The notes beneath the pieces are model-generated. The model was not told the origin of the DNA, did not search any database, and saw nothing but the letters and a program-made list of their open reading frames with translations. Below, piece after piece: positions 23,367 through 31,483 of a DNA stretch of 53,155 bases. Source of the DNA: Verrucomicrobia bacterium Tous-C9LFEB. GTDB lineage: Bacteria > Verrucomicrobiota > Verrucomicrobiia > Methylacidiphilales > UBA1321. A program made the position numbers and the translations under genes. The DNA lies in NCBI GenBank assembly GCA_002304345.1, contig NEUU01000025.1, positions 1 to 53,155 on the forward strand, in the 5' to 3' direction. Position 1 is the stretch's first letter. Each line of letters starts with the position of its first letter.

Positions 23367-24104
23367 ATGTCGAAACTCGGATTGAATGTGGACCACGTCG
23401 CCACCCTTCGTCAGGCGCGTTATCGTGACACCACGCATGGACTCACCCCCGAACCCTCCGTTCTCACCGCCGCGCTCCTAGCCGAAAAGGCCGGAGCCCA
23501 CGGCATCACCGTCCACTTGCGCGAAGATCGCCGCCATATTCAAGATGCCGACGTCGCCCTGTTACGGCGCACGCTCAAGACCAACCTGAACCTCGAAATG
23601 GCCGTCACGCCGGAGATGGTCCGGCATGCGCTCAAGACGCAGCCCGACGAGGTTTGCCTCGTGCCGGAAAACCGGGCCGAGGTGACCACCGAAGGCGGCC
23701 TCGACGTGAAGCGGAGCCTGACCCGCATCAAGAAGGCGATCCTGCCCCTGAAAAAAGCGGGCATCCTTGTCAGTGCGTTCATCACGCCGGACCCGGATCA
23801 AATCCAGGCGGCGGCCGACATCGGCGCGGATTATATCGAACTTCACACCGGCACCTTCGCCAATGCGACGACCAAGCGCGCCCAGTTGACCGAACTCAAG
23901 CGGCACGTGCGCGGCGAGGCCCTCGCGAAGCGGCTCGGCTTGAAAGTGAATGCGGGTCATGGTCTGCACTACACCAACGTGCAGGTTTACCTGAAGGCGT
24001 TGCCCGAAGTGGACACGCTCAACATCGGGCATTCCATTATTTCCCGCGCCGTCTTTGTCGGCCTCGACAAGGCTGTGCGCGAAATGCTGGCCCTGATCAA
24101 ATAG
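23367..24104 (+). CDS. pdxJ: Pyridoxine 5'-phosphate synthase, 245 aa
   Basis: Condenses 1-deoxy-xylulose 5-phosphate with 3-amino-1-hydroxyacetone 1-phosphate in the DXP-dependent vitamin B6 pathway. The family motifs are all visible: LGLNVDHVATLRQARY, GAHGITVHLREDRRHI, NLEMAVTPEMV, KPDEVCLVPE-type segment (QPDEVCLVPENRAEVTTEGG) and the C-terminal VNAGHGLHYTNV and NIGHSIISRAVFVGL. The length is typical. It lies 10 bp before acpS, the same linkage seen in E. coli and many other bacteria. Confidence 0.97.
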   Translation: MSKLGLNVDHVATLRQARYRDTTHGLTPEPSVLTAALLAEKAGAHGITVHLREDRRHIQDADVALLRRTLKTNLNLEMAVTPEMVRHALKTQPDEVCLVPENRAEVTTEGGLDVKRSLTRIKKAILPLKKAGILVSAFITPDPDQIQAAADIGADYIELHTGTFANATTKRAQLTELKRHVRGEALAKRLGLKVNAGHGLHYTNVQVYLKALPEVDTLNIGHSIISRAVFVGLDKAVREMLALIK

Positions 24105-24114
24105 CCTCCCGACC

Positions 24115-24510
24115 ATGAAAACCTTCGGCATCGGCATCGACATCGTGGAGACGGCCCGCATTGAGCAGTCCATTGAGAAATTCGGCGACCGTTTTCTCCA
24201 GCGGATTTACCTGCCCGATGAACTGGAGTATTCGCACAAGATGAAGCATCCCGCGCTGCACCTCGCGGCGCGGTTTGCCGCCAAGGAAGCCCTCAGCAAG
24301 GCGTTCGGGACCGGCATCGGCAAGACGATCGGCTGGCGCGATCTGGAAGTCGTCCGCACTGGACCGGGCGCGCCGCAGGTAGTTCTGCATGGCGGGGCGA
24401 AGGAATATGCCGAAAAGATCGGCGCGATCCAGGTGCTGGTGAGCCTCTCCCACACCGAGCATTACGGTGCCGCCAGCGCGATTGTGAATATCGGAGACGG
24501 GGCAGACTGA
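24115..24510 (+). CDS. acpS: Holo-[acyl-carrier-protein] synthase, 131 aa
   Basis: Transfers the 4'-phosphopantetheine arm of CoA to apo-ACP. The magnesium-binding acidic residues are present: D9 in GIGIDIVE and E58 in RFAAKEALSKAFGTG. The C-terminal VSLSHTEHYGAASAIV motif is also typical. It starts 10 bp after pdxJ and is followed by lysA 84 bp downstream. That shared position with PLP synthesis is common but not known to be functional. Confidence 0.96.
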   Translation: MKTFGIGIDIVETARIEQSIEKFGDRFLQRIYLPDELEYSHKMKHPALHLAARFAAKEALSKAFGTGIGKTIGWRDLEVVRTGPGAPQVVLHGGAKEYAEKIGAIQVLVSLSHTEHYGAASAIVNIGDGAD

Positions 24511-24594
24511 CTCCCGGCTTCGCCATAAACCGCAGCTTTGACATCCACGGCGAGTTGCGGAATTGTAACGGAATACTTTTTTACGACTGATTAT

Positions 24595-25893
24595 ATGACG
24601 ACTCCTGCCTCACCCTCTCCCCTCGCCTCCGACGCCGCTTTTCTCGAATCCCTCGCCGCCAAGGTGGGCACGCCGTTCTGGCTGTACGATGCGGGCGTGA
24701 TTCGCCGCGCGATCAACGACGTAAAGTTCCTCACCTCCGCCCCCGGACTCCAGGCCCGCTTCGCGATGAAGGCGTGTCCCGCTACGCGCATTTTGAAGGA
24801 AATGCAGCAGACCGGAATCTGGATCGACGCGGTCTCCGGCAACGAAGTGTTGCGCGCCCGTCAGGCCGGGTTTTCCGGTGGCAGCCAGCCGCCCGTGATT
24901 TTGTATACCGCCGACGTCTTCCGCGACAACTGGTGGGAAGCGGTCGGCACGCAGGGTGTTCTGCCGAATATCGGATCGCCGGGACAGCTCCACGACCTAC
25001 GCAAGGCCGGTTACCGGGGCGCGATTGCCCTGCGGGTGAATCCCGGTTTCGGTCACGGCCATGTGAATTCGTGCGACACCGGCGGGCCGAGCTCGAAGCA
25101 CGGCGTCTGGTTCCAGGATGTGGCCGAGGTGATCGCCGCCGCCAAGAAGCTGGGCTATCCCATTGTCATGATCCACGCCCACGTGGGCAGCGGTCCGCAG
25201 CAGGAAGAACTCCGCGCCAATCTGAAGCGGCTCGCGGAGGAGTTCGCGGCAATCGCCCCTCAATTTCCGAATCTCGAAGCTGTCAGCCTCGGCGGCGGCC
25301 TGCCGCACAATTACAAGGGCGGCGCGGCGATTGATTTGAAGGCGCTCGCGTCCATCCTGACCGATGCCCATGCCCTGCTCTGCAAGGCGGTGGGTCGTCC
25401 GATCCGTCTCGAAATCGAACCAGGCCGTTACTACGTCGCCGGATCGGCGCAACTCGTTACTCGCGTGATGGACGTGAAGAAGACCCGCGACAACGAAAAG
25501 GGCAAGGGAGCCACCTTCGCGATGGTCGACGCCGGTTTTGTCGACCTCGTCCGCCCCGCCATGTACGGCTCCTATCACCGCATTTCCATCCCGGCCCGCG
25601 CCGGACAGCCGACCGAACCGGTCGTGGTGGCGGGTCCGCTCTGCGAATCGGGCGACGTGTTCACCCGCGACTCTAGCGAATTGCTCGCTCCGCGCGATCT
25701 GCCGCTGCCGCACGCGGGGGATCTGATGGTACTGCATGACGGCGGCGCTTACGGCTATGCCATGAGCTCGAACTACAATTCGATTGGTCGCGTGCCTCAG
25801 GTCTGGCTGGAAAGCGATGGCAGTACGACGTTGATTTCGCGCCGCGAAACGATCGAGGATATTCTCAAGGCCGAGACGGACGAGAAGATCTAG
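24595..25893 (+). CDS. lysA: Diaminopimelate decarboxylase-type PLP enzyme, 432 aa
   Basis: Group III (alanine-racemase-fold) decarboxylase. K59 in RFAMKACP is the PLP Schiff-base lysine. Further signatures are HAHVGSGPQQ, SLGGGLPHNYKGG, EIEPGRYYVA, the substrate-side CESGDVF (catalytic Cys) and GAYGYAMSSNYNS. The overall order fits LysA, which makes L-lysine from meso-diaminopimelate. Carboxynorspermidine decarboxylase or a related enzyme is not fully excluded. The frame opens at 24538, but the ATG at 24595 is preferred by homology. A double-hairpin repeat follows and may help end the transcript. Confidence 0.88.
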   Translation: MTTPASPSPLASDAAFLESLAAKVGTPFWLYDAGVIRRAINDVKFLTSAPGLQARFAMKACPATRILKEMQQTGIWIDAVSGNEVLRARQAGFSGGSQPPVILYTADVFRDNWWEAVGTQGVLPNIGSPGQLHDLRKAGYRGAIALRVNPGFGHGHVNSCDTGGPSSKHGVWFQDVAEVIAAAKKLGYPIVMIHAHVGSGPQQEELRANLKRLAEEFAAIAPQFPNLEAVSLGGGLPHNYKGGAAIDLKALASILTDAHALLCKAVGRPIRLEIEPGRYYVAGSAQLVTRVMDVKKTRDNEKGKGATFAMVDAGFVDLVRPAMYGSYHRISIPARAGQPTEPVVVAGPLCESGDVFTRDSSELLAPRDLPLPHAGDLMVLHDGGAYGYAMSSNYNSIGRVPQVWLESDGSTTLISRRETIEDILKAETDEKI

Positions 25894-25944
25894 GCAGCGA
25901 TCAGAGCCTATTCAAGTAGGCCACCTTGGAGAATGAATTCAAAC

Positions 25945-26062
25945 TGTAGGGCGGTTCTGTGAACCGCCGGCTGGCACCGCAGGTGCCAAGAATGAGGAGT
26001 TTGCATTCGGACGGTGGATGGCAGCTTTGCTGCCAATCGGCGGTTCACAGAACCGCCCTACA
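25945..26062. repeat. REP-like composite element 4 with long inverted arms
   Basis: Outer arms of 24-25 bp (TGTAGGGCGGTTCTGTGAAC at the left, its complement at the right) are perfect inverted copies and each is itself a hairpin. Between them are two more hairpins, TGGCACCGCAGGTGCCA and TGGCAGCTTTGCTGCCA. Upstream at 25909-25926 GCCTA-N6-TAGGC forms another stem. It lies between the convergent ends of lysA and csrA, so it may act as a bidirectional terminator. Confidence 0.85.
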
Positions 26063-26098
26063 ATGCAGCCATGACGCGGGAGGGGCTCAGCTCTCGCG

Positions 26099-26347
26099 TC
26101 ACACCGGCTTGGTGACACTGCGGGCCGCTTCGGAGAGCAGGCTGGAACCGGCTTCGGCTTTCACCTCGACGGCGGCTGATTGGTTCGATTTGGCGATTTC
26201 CTCGGCCAATTCCGAGCGCACGATTCGAACCTCCTTGGGGGCCTTGATGCCAATACGGACGCGCTGTCCATCAATGGCAATGATGAAAAGTTCGATGTTA
26301 TCGGCTACGCGAACCGATTCGCCAACTTTGCGGGAGAGCACCAGCAT
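26099..26347 (-). CDS. csrA: Translational regulator CsrA, 82 aa
   Basis: RNA-binding dimer that represses target translation by binding GGA in leader hairpins. The family pattern is complete: MLVLSRKVGESVRV with L4, FIIAIDGQRVRIGIKAPKEV, and R44 in RIVRSEL. The body is followed by a C-terminal extension (about residues 52-82, SNQSAAVEVKAEAGSSLL and on), longer than the 61-aa E. coli protein. It starts 2 bp after fliW and is the last gene of the flagellar operon. In the family, FliW binding to CsrA frees flagellin mRNA, so the pair couples assembly to flagellin synthesis. No flagellin gene is in the window. Confidence 0.96.
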   Translation of the reverse strand: MLVLSRKVGESVRVADNIELFIIAIDGQRVRIGIKAPKEVRIVRSELAEEIAKSNQSAAVEVKAEAGSSLLSEAARSVTKPV

Positions 26348-26349
26348 GG

Positions 26350-26808
26350 CTATTTCTTAACGCCAAATTCGAACAGCGTCGACTCCGAATAATGGTCGGC
26401 GTCCGAAAGTATGATTTGCCGGGCCTGCCGCCGGGTCATGTTCAGGACGACGGGGGCACGCAAATTGGCGTAAATTTTGACCGTTTCCCCCACTTCAATC
26501 CGCAAAATCAACAGGATGGCGCACTCTTGCGGCGTGGGTGAGCCGATTTCAGCCAGTTCGTCGTCGGAAATATCGATGCTGTAATCCGGCACCAGGCGGT
26601 ACGCCTCCACCACGGCAAACGCGGTCGATTCCTGATCGACGCTGCGCAGCCACGCGAAGGGGCGTTCCTTTTCGGTCTGGGTCAGGATAAAGCGTTGGGC
26701 ATTCGGGAAGCCCGGAATTCCGAAGGGGAAATTCAGGACTTTCTCGAAGACCTCCGCCCCGAGTTCCGTTTCGCTGGTAGACGGCATGGTTTCTTGTAAC
26801 GCGCTCAT
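26350..26808 (-). CDS. fliW: Flagellar assembly factor FliW, 152 aa
   Basis: Partner-switch protein that binds either CsrA or flagellin. Recognised by KVLNFPFGIPGFPNAQRFIL near the N terminus, PFAWLRSVDQESTAFAVVEA, and the ILRIEVGETVKIYANLRAPVV plus NMTRRQARQIIL pattern at the C terminus. The start overlaps the flgL stop by 4 bp and csrA follows by 2 bp, so the three are translationally linked. An N-terminal extension of about 20 polar residues precedes the conserved core. Confidence 0.95.
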   Translation of the reverse strand: MSALQETMPSTSETELGAEVFEKVLNFPFGIPGFPNAQRFILTQTEKERPFAWLRSVDQESTAFAVVEAYRLVPDYSIDISDDELAEIGSPTPQECAILLILRIEVGETVKIYANLRAPVVLNMTRRQARQIILSDADHYSESTLFEFGVKK

Positions 26809-27773
26809 TTCAAATAGTCCATCAGAGAGAGGGTTAAAATTTTGGCGCCGGCCTGCAACGCCGCTTCATAATTGGTCTGTGTCTGCTGAAGATTGGTCAG
26901 CGCCTCGGCCAGATTCACATTAGTCACCGCACTCATATTCTCTTTATCGACCTTTACCTGGTTGGTGAGCGTCGTTTTATTCAAGGAAAGTGATTCCAGG
27001 CTGGCGGCGGTCACGCCGACGTAGCGCGAGGCGAGATCAACCGACTTGTTGATTCCCGGCAACCACGTGTTCTGCACCGCTGTCGCGACCTGGTCAACGG
27101 TCATGGTCCCGGCGTTGGCGGCGGCAAGCGTATCGCGCAGTTGGATGAGGGTATTGAGCGTATCAGTGGACGTGCCGCTGTCGTAGAGGAATCCATCGTA
27201 AGTGGCGGCGGACGTGCTGTTGTTCAAGGGAGAACGACCGGCGACCAGCCCGGTGTTCAGCGGCGTTCCCGCGGCGGCAATCTGCGCCTGGGTCACCGAG
27301 CTGTTGGTGCTGCCGCTGAAGTCATAGGTGGAACCGGATACCGTGATGGGCTTGGCTCCCGACGTGCCACCGAAAAGTTGGGCGCCGTCCTTCTGCCGGT
27401 TGGAAATGAGCACCACCTGGCTGAGGATGCCGTCAATGTCCTCGGACATGGCCAACAAATCGTTGGCATCGTAAATTCCACTGACCTTCGTGGCGATCTC
27501 GGAAGCGCGGCTCAGCGCGGTCTGGAGATCGGACATGGCCTGATGATTGTATTCGCAGAGCGTCTGCGCGTCGGCGGTGGTGTCGAGGTACGATTGATTG
27601 GACGAAAGCTGCGTTTGCCGGACCTGGGCGCGCTGGAAGCCCAGCGGATCGTCGGAAGACTGGGTGATGCGCAGACCGGTGGCCGATTGCTGCTGATACT
27701 TGAGCTGTTTCTGCTGCAGGTCCTGCAACTGCGCCGTCAAGGTGGACGGAAACGAATTACTGGTGACTCTCAT
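26805..27773 (-). CDS. flgL: Flagellar hook-associated protein 3 (FlgL), 322 aa
   Basis: Hook-filament junction protein. The N-terminal coiled region is RVTSNSFPSTLTAQLQDLQQKQLKYQQQSATGLRITQSSDDP, a flagellin-type D0/D1 sequence with the SxDDP motif. The C terminus has the matching amphipathic helix, NVNLAEALTNLQQTQTNYEAALQAGAKIL. The middle is a variable Ser/Thr/Gly-rich region. It follows flgK with 1 bp between the genes, the normal order, and overlaps fliW by 4 bp. Confidence 0.95.
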   Translation of the reverse strand: MRVTSNSFPSTLTAQLQDLQQKQLKYQQQSATGLRITQSSDDPLGFQRAQVRQTQLSSNQSYLDTTADAQTLCEYNHQAMSDLQTALSRASEIATKVSGIYDANDLLAMSEDIDGILSQVVLISNRQKDGAQLFGGTSGAKPITVSGSTYDFSGSTNSSVTQAQIAAAGTPLNTGLVAGRSPLNNSTSAATYDGFLYDSGTSTDTLNTLIQLRDTLAAANAGTMTVDQVATAVQNTWLPGINKSVDLASRYVGVTAASLESLSLNKTTLTNQVKVDKENMSAVTNVNLAEALTNLQQTQTNYEAALQAGAKILTLSLMDYLK

Positions 27774-27774
27774 C

Positions 27775-29283
27775 TCATGCTCCCATTCCGTTGATGACCC
27801 GGCTCAGCATCTCGTCAATGACCGAGATGAACCGCGCCGAGGCTTCGTACGCTCTCTGATACATCTGCAAATTGGTCGTTTCTTCATCCAGAGAGATCCC
27901 GGAGACACTGTTCTGTTGCGCGACGACTGCCTTGGTCACAATCGCCTGAGAGGAGGCCTGTTGATCCGCCTGCTGCACCTGCTGGCCAATGCTGGCCACG
28001 ATGGCCTGATAGGCGGGCAGGATCGATGGATCGCTACGCAAATTGGCAAGGGCCGTGGCGTTGCTGCCATCGAGTTTGCCGGTGTTGTTGCTGGCCGCGA
28101 TGGTATTGATATCCGCGACGATGCCGGAGGCGACGGAGATATTGGACGCGCGGGTATTCGCCGCCGTGAAGAAGACGATACCGGTCTGCGGAGGTGTTTC
28201 GTTGTCGTACCCGGCCGCGTGCTGGGTGTTGATCGTGGAGACGATATCTGCCGCGAGATCGTCCAGTTGGCCGAGCATGCCCGCGCCACCGCCGGTGGCG
28301 TTGGACTCCGAGCCAATCACGACATTGGCAATCTGGATGTCCCCGCCCAGTTCGCCCGTCAGCGTCAAGGCCACGTTATTGGCGATGGTGCTGGTCGAGG
28401 CGGGACTGCCTCCCGTGTAGGTGACGGTCAGCGGCGGGTTTGTCGTGGGATCGTAATCGGTACCCAGACTCTGGGTCGTGGCGGAGGAACCGGAAGCCGC
28501 GCCATTGACGAGAGTCACCAGAGTCGGCGACGACGTGGAAGCCAGCGTGACGATGAGAGTGCCGTTGGCGTTCGTGGTGCTGTCGACGTTGATGTTGACG
28601 AGTTGCCCGAGTGATTCGAGCGCGGTCTGGCGTTGATCGCGCAGATCGTTGGCCGTGCCACCGTTGGCTTCCGAACGCACGATCTGGATATTCAGATTGG
28701 CGATGGTATCGGAAAGCTGATTGATGGAAGTCGTCACCGCCTCGGCGTCGGTGGCGACGTCATCCCGTTGCGCCTGCAGACGTTGACTGGCGGTGTTGAG
28801 GTCCGTCGCCAGGGTTTGCCCCTTGGCGAGCACCTGCTGGCGATTGGCCTGACTGGTCGGCGCGGTGGACAGCGCTTGCCAGGCATCAAAATATTCATTC
28901 ATCGCCAGCTGGATGCCGCTGGTGGAAGTCACCCCCGAAGTGGCGGTACCCGACAACGTTTCGCCCAGCGCACTCTGCGCCAGCGTGGTCTGGTCCTCCA
29001 TGGTGTTGTAGTAACCGCTGAGGGAAGATTCGCGCACAACGGAGGCGTCAATCACCTGGCTGCGCAAGGCCTGGATTCCCGCGACGTAGGAACCGGTCCC
29101 CTGCTGGCCATAGGTGTATTCGATCGAGATATCCGAATTGAGATCCACCCGCTGGCGTGACGCGCCGGGTGTGTTCACGTTGGCGATATTGCGGCCGGTC
29201 ACTTCAACGCCGATGCGTTGATTGCTCAGTGACTTGGCGCCCATGGCCAGCGCTGCGTTGAGTCCTAATCCTCCGGATGACAT
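27775..29283 (-). CDS. flgK: Flagellar hook-associated protein 1 (FlgK), 502 aa
   Basis: Forms the hook-proximal layer of the hook-filament junction. The N terminus has the rod/hook family pattern (LGLNAALAMGAKSLSNQRIGVEVTGRNIANVNTPGASRQRV), and the C terminus has the paired helix SGISLDEETTNLQMYQRAYEASARFISVIDEML. The intervening coiled and Ser/Thr-rich region is normal for the family and the length is typical. Preceded by a FlgN-like chaperone gene and followed by flgL. Confidence 0.96.
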   Translation of the reverse strand: MSSGGLGLNAALAMGAKSLSNQRIGVEVTGRNIANVNTPGASRQRVDLNSDISIEYTYGQQGTGSYVAGIQALRSQVIDASVVRESSLSGYYNTMEDQTTLAQSALGETLSGTATSGVTSTSGIQLAMNEYFDAWQALSTAPTSQANRQQVLAKGQTLATDLNTASQRLQAQRDDVATDAEAVTTSINQLSDTIANLNIQIVRSEANGGTANDLRDQRQTALESLGQLVNINVDSTTNANGTLIVTLASTSSPTLVTLVNGAASGSSATTQSLGTDYDPTTNPPLTVTYTGGSPASTSTIANNVALTLTGELGGDIQIANVVIGSESNATGGGAGMLGQLDDLAADIVSTINTQHAAGYDNETPPQTGIVFFTAANTRASNISVASGIVADINTIAASNNTGKLDGSNATALANLRSDPSILPAYQAIVASIGQQVQQADQQASSQAIVTKAVVAQQNSVSGISLDEETTNLQMYQRAYEASARFISVIDEMLSRVINGMGA

Positions 29284-29308
29284 AGCATTCTCTTTGGTGG
29301 TTAGACGA

Positions 29309-29746
29309 TCAAACTTTGGCGTTTAGCAGGCAACCCGACTCCATCCATTCTCCGGAGACGAGGCCGTTGTCATTATAGAGAAAAGGCTTCCGGTCGACTC
29401 CCAGAACCTCTCGGTGAATCTCCTGTAAAAAATTCAAATGATGTTCAAGGAGTAAGTGATTCTGTATCGTCAATTGCTGCAAATTCTTTAGCTTTTCGAA
29501 AGTGCGCCGCCCGGGATCAACCAGATCCGGCTGCGGGTCGGGCTTCGGCCAAAAGGGGGCGAGCGCGAGCTGGACCCGGCCTAACTCCAACGTACGCTGA
29601 TCGATGCGTCCGCAGATCACCGGCAGGTGCGTCGTCTCCCGCTCCAAAATGGCCTTCTGCTCCTCACGCTCGTCGTTAATGAGCGAATCAACAATCTCTT
29701 CAAGCTTGGTAATGAGCTCTCGCGGGTTGGTGGGAAGAATGTTCAT
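29309..29746 (-). CDS. flgN: FlgN-family export chaperone (putative), 145 aa
   Basis: Likely cytoplasmic chaperone for FlgK and FlgL. The protein is mostly helical, with a long amphipathic N-terminal helix (ELITKLEEIVDSLINDEREEQKAILERETTHLP) and a second helix pair (RTFEKLKNLQQLTIQNHLLLEHHLNFLQEIHREVLG), the layout of FlgN. Sequence similarity in this family is low, so the call rests partly on its place directly upstream of flgK in the operon and downstream of flgJ. Confidence 0.75.
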   Translation of the reverse strand: MNILPTNPRELITKLEEIVDSLINDEREEQKAILERETTHLPVICGRIDQRTLELGRVQLALAPFWPKPDPQPDLVDPGRRTFEKLKNLQQLTIQNHLLLEHHLNFLQEIHREVLGVDRKPFLYNDNGLVSGEWMESGCLLNAKV

Positions 29747-29762
29747 AAAAAGAATGGGAAAA

Positions 29763-30095
29763 TCAGGTCGTCGTCTCGTTGAGCGCTTTCACCGGCTGGG
29801 CAGAAACTGCCTGCTTGGTCATGCTTTGGTAAAGTTGCCGGGCAATGCCGTTGTGCTGGCCATCGGCCAGATTCCGCGAGAGCGCGTCCTTGAACAGCCC
29901 GGCATAAATCTTGCCACTCGTCGACTCCTCGGTGCCGGGAAGTTTTTCGCCCATATCGCCGAGCAGATAGCCATTGAAAAGCGCTTCCAGCTCTCGCGAG
30001 GCACCCCACAACCGCTGGCGTTCCGCCGCGCTGAGACGTTCCGAACCCGCCACGGTGGGCGGTGTTTTCGTGATATCAAAAGAGACCGGGTTCAT
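29763..30095 (-). CDS. flgJ: Rod-binding protein FlgJ, N-terminal domain only, 110 aa
   Basis: Rod-capping/chaperone domain of FlgJ, with the family core ELEALFNGYLLGDMGEKLPG, YAGLFKDALSRNLADGQHNGIARQLYQSM. The muramidase (GH73) half of enterobacterial FlgJ is absent, as in many other phyla, so a separate enzyme must open the peptidoglycan. The start overlaps the flgI stop by 4 bp. It precedes the flgN-like gene by 16 bp. Confidence 0.9.
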   Translation of the reverse strand: MNPVSFDITKTPPTVAGSERLSAAERQRLWGASRELEALFNGYLLGDMGEKLPGTEESTSGKIYAGLFKDALSRNLADGQHNGIARQLYQSMTKQAVSAQPVKALNETTT

Positions 30096-31483
30096 TGCAT
30101 TACCAATTCGGCCTGAAGCGCTCCGGCCTGTTTCATGGTTTGGAAAATCGACATCATGTCGCGCGGCGTCACTCCGAGCGAATTCAGCGCCGTCGCCACA
30201 TCTTCCACCGTCGGCAGATCGTCGAAGACCACGAGGTTCTTCTTTTCCTCTTCCACCTTGGTGGTCGTCTGGTCCGTCACGACGGTGCGCACACCGCTTT
30301 CGACATTCACATTGCCACCACGGCCCCCTGCCGCTCCATCGGCCGCGACACCTTTTTGGCTCGTGCCGGGAACCATCTTCACGGTGTAACCGGCCGGAGG
30401 CGTCGTCCCGGCGGGAACCTGAATTTGTTCCCCCTGCCCGTTCTCGTAAACCGCATTACCACCCACCATCAGGGGCGTATCGGCCGCACCGGGAACACCC
30501 GCCGCAGCGGTGCCGCCCGAGCCCCCCGAACCGCCGGAACCAGCCACGAGATCACCGGTGACGTTGCCGGTAAAGGGATTGGGCTGGGAAACATTCTGGG
30601 TGCGTACAATCGAGACGGTGAGATTGCCGTGCGCCACAGCCACGCGATCAATCTTGATGCGCGAGGTGGCCACGATGGTTCCGGTGCGTTCGTTGATGAC
30701 GATGCGCGCCGGGGAATCAGGCCGGAAGGTGACGTTCTCCACCCGCGCGACAAACTCCATCCGGCGGGATTCGATCTGGGCTTCCTTCGGGACAAAAATC
30801 TGGATCGTGCTGCCGCTGATGGCCTGCGCCATCGGGCCGATCTGCTCGTTGATCGCATTGGCCATGCGCACAGCCGAGGTGAAGTCATGTTCGCGCAGCA
30901 CCACTTCCAAAACACCATTGGCAAAGAGGTTCGTCGGAATCTCTTTTTCCACCAGCGCCCCGCCGGGAATGCCGCCGGAGGTGGGAATATTCTTGGTCAA
31001 TGTCGCGCCACCGGGACCGCCGACCCCGGCATAGACGCCACCGACAAACACCGGCCCCTGCGCCACGGCGTATACCGTGCCGTCGGGAGCCACGAGAGGA
31101 GTTTGCAGGAGCGTGCCGCCCTGAATCGATTTGGCATCCGCGATGGAGGAAACCGTGACGTCGACTTTATCCCCGTTGCGGGCGAACGGCGGGATCTTCG
31201 CGATGACCATCACGGTGGCCGCGTTCTTCGACTTCAACGAATTCGCCGCGACCGTGATGCCGAACTTCTTCACCAGGTTCGCCACCGTCTGGTGAATGAG
31301 GGTGCTGTCGGAGTCGCCTTCGCCATTCACGCCGACCACAAGACCGTAGCCGACGAGTTGATTGTCTCGGGCTCCCTGCACGCTCGCCACGTCCTTCACC
31401 CGCGATTGCGACCAGCCGCTGATCGCGCCGAGGAGCAGGAGCATCAGAACCAGCGCGGATTTAAAATGGATTGATGAATTCAT
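30092..31483 (-). CDS. flgI: Flagellar P-ring protein FlgI with glycine-rich insertion, 463 aa
   Basis: Forms the periplasmic bushing around the rod. A signal peptide (ALVLMLLLLGAISGWSQ) leads into RVKDVASVQGARDNQLVGYGLVVGVNGEGDS and other FlgI signatures, ending in LPTVEDVATALNSLGVTPRDMMSIFQTMKQAGALQAEL. E. coli FlgI is 365 aa. Here about 85-95 extra residues (about 305-402) interrupt the region before that last motif; they are Gly/Ala-rich (GSGGSGGSGGTAAAG, GGRGGNVNVESG). It overlaps flgH by 23 bp and flgJ by 4 bp. Confidence 0.96.
   Translation of the reverse strand: MNSSIHFKSALVLMLLLLGAISGWSQSRVKDVASVQGARDNQLVGYGLVVGVNGEGDSDSTLIHQTVANLVKKFGITVAANSLKSKNAATVMVIAKIPPFARNGDKVDVTVSSIADAKSIQGGTLLQTPLVAPDGTVYAVAQGPVFVGGVYAGVGGPGGATLTKNIPTSGGIPGGALVEKEIPTNLFANGVLEVVLREHDFTSAVRMANAINEQIGPMAQAISGSTIQIFVPKEAQIESRRMEFVARVENVTFRPDSPARIVINERTGTIVATSRIKIDRVAVAHGNLTVSIVRTQNVSQPNPFTGNVTGDLVAGSGGSGGSGGTAAAGVPGAADTPLMVGGNAVYENGQGEQIQVPAGTTPPAGYTVKMVPGTSQKGVAADGAAGGRGGNVNVESGVRTVVTDQTTTKVEEEKKNLVVFDDLPTVEDVATALNSLGVTPRDMMSIFQTMKQAGALQAELVMQ

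Noticed and set aside
24511..24594. Lysine riboswitch ahead of lysA
   Set aside because: The 84-bp spacer is too short for the roughly 170-nt lysine riboswitch and shows no fitting helices.
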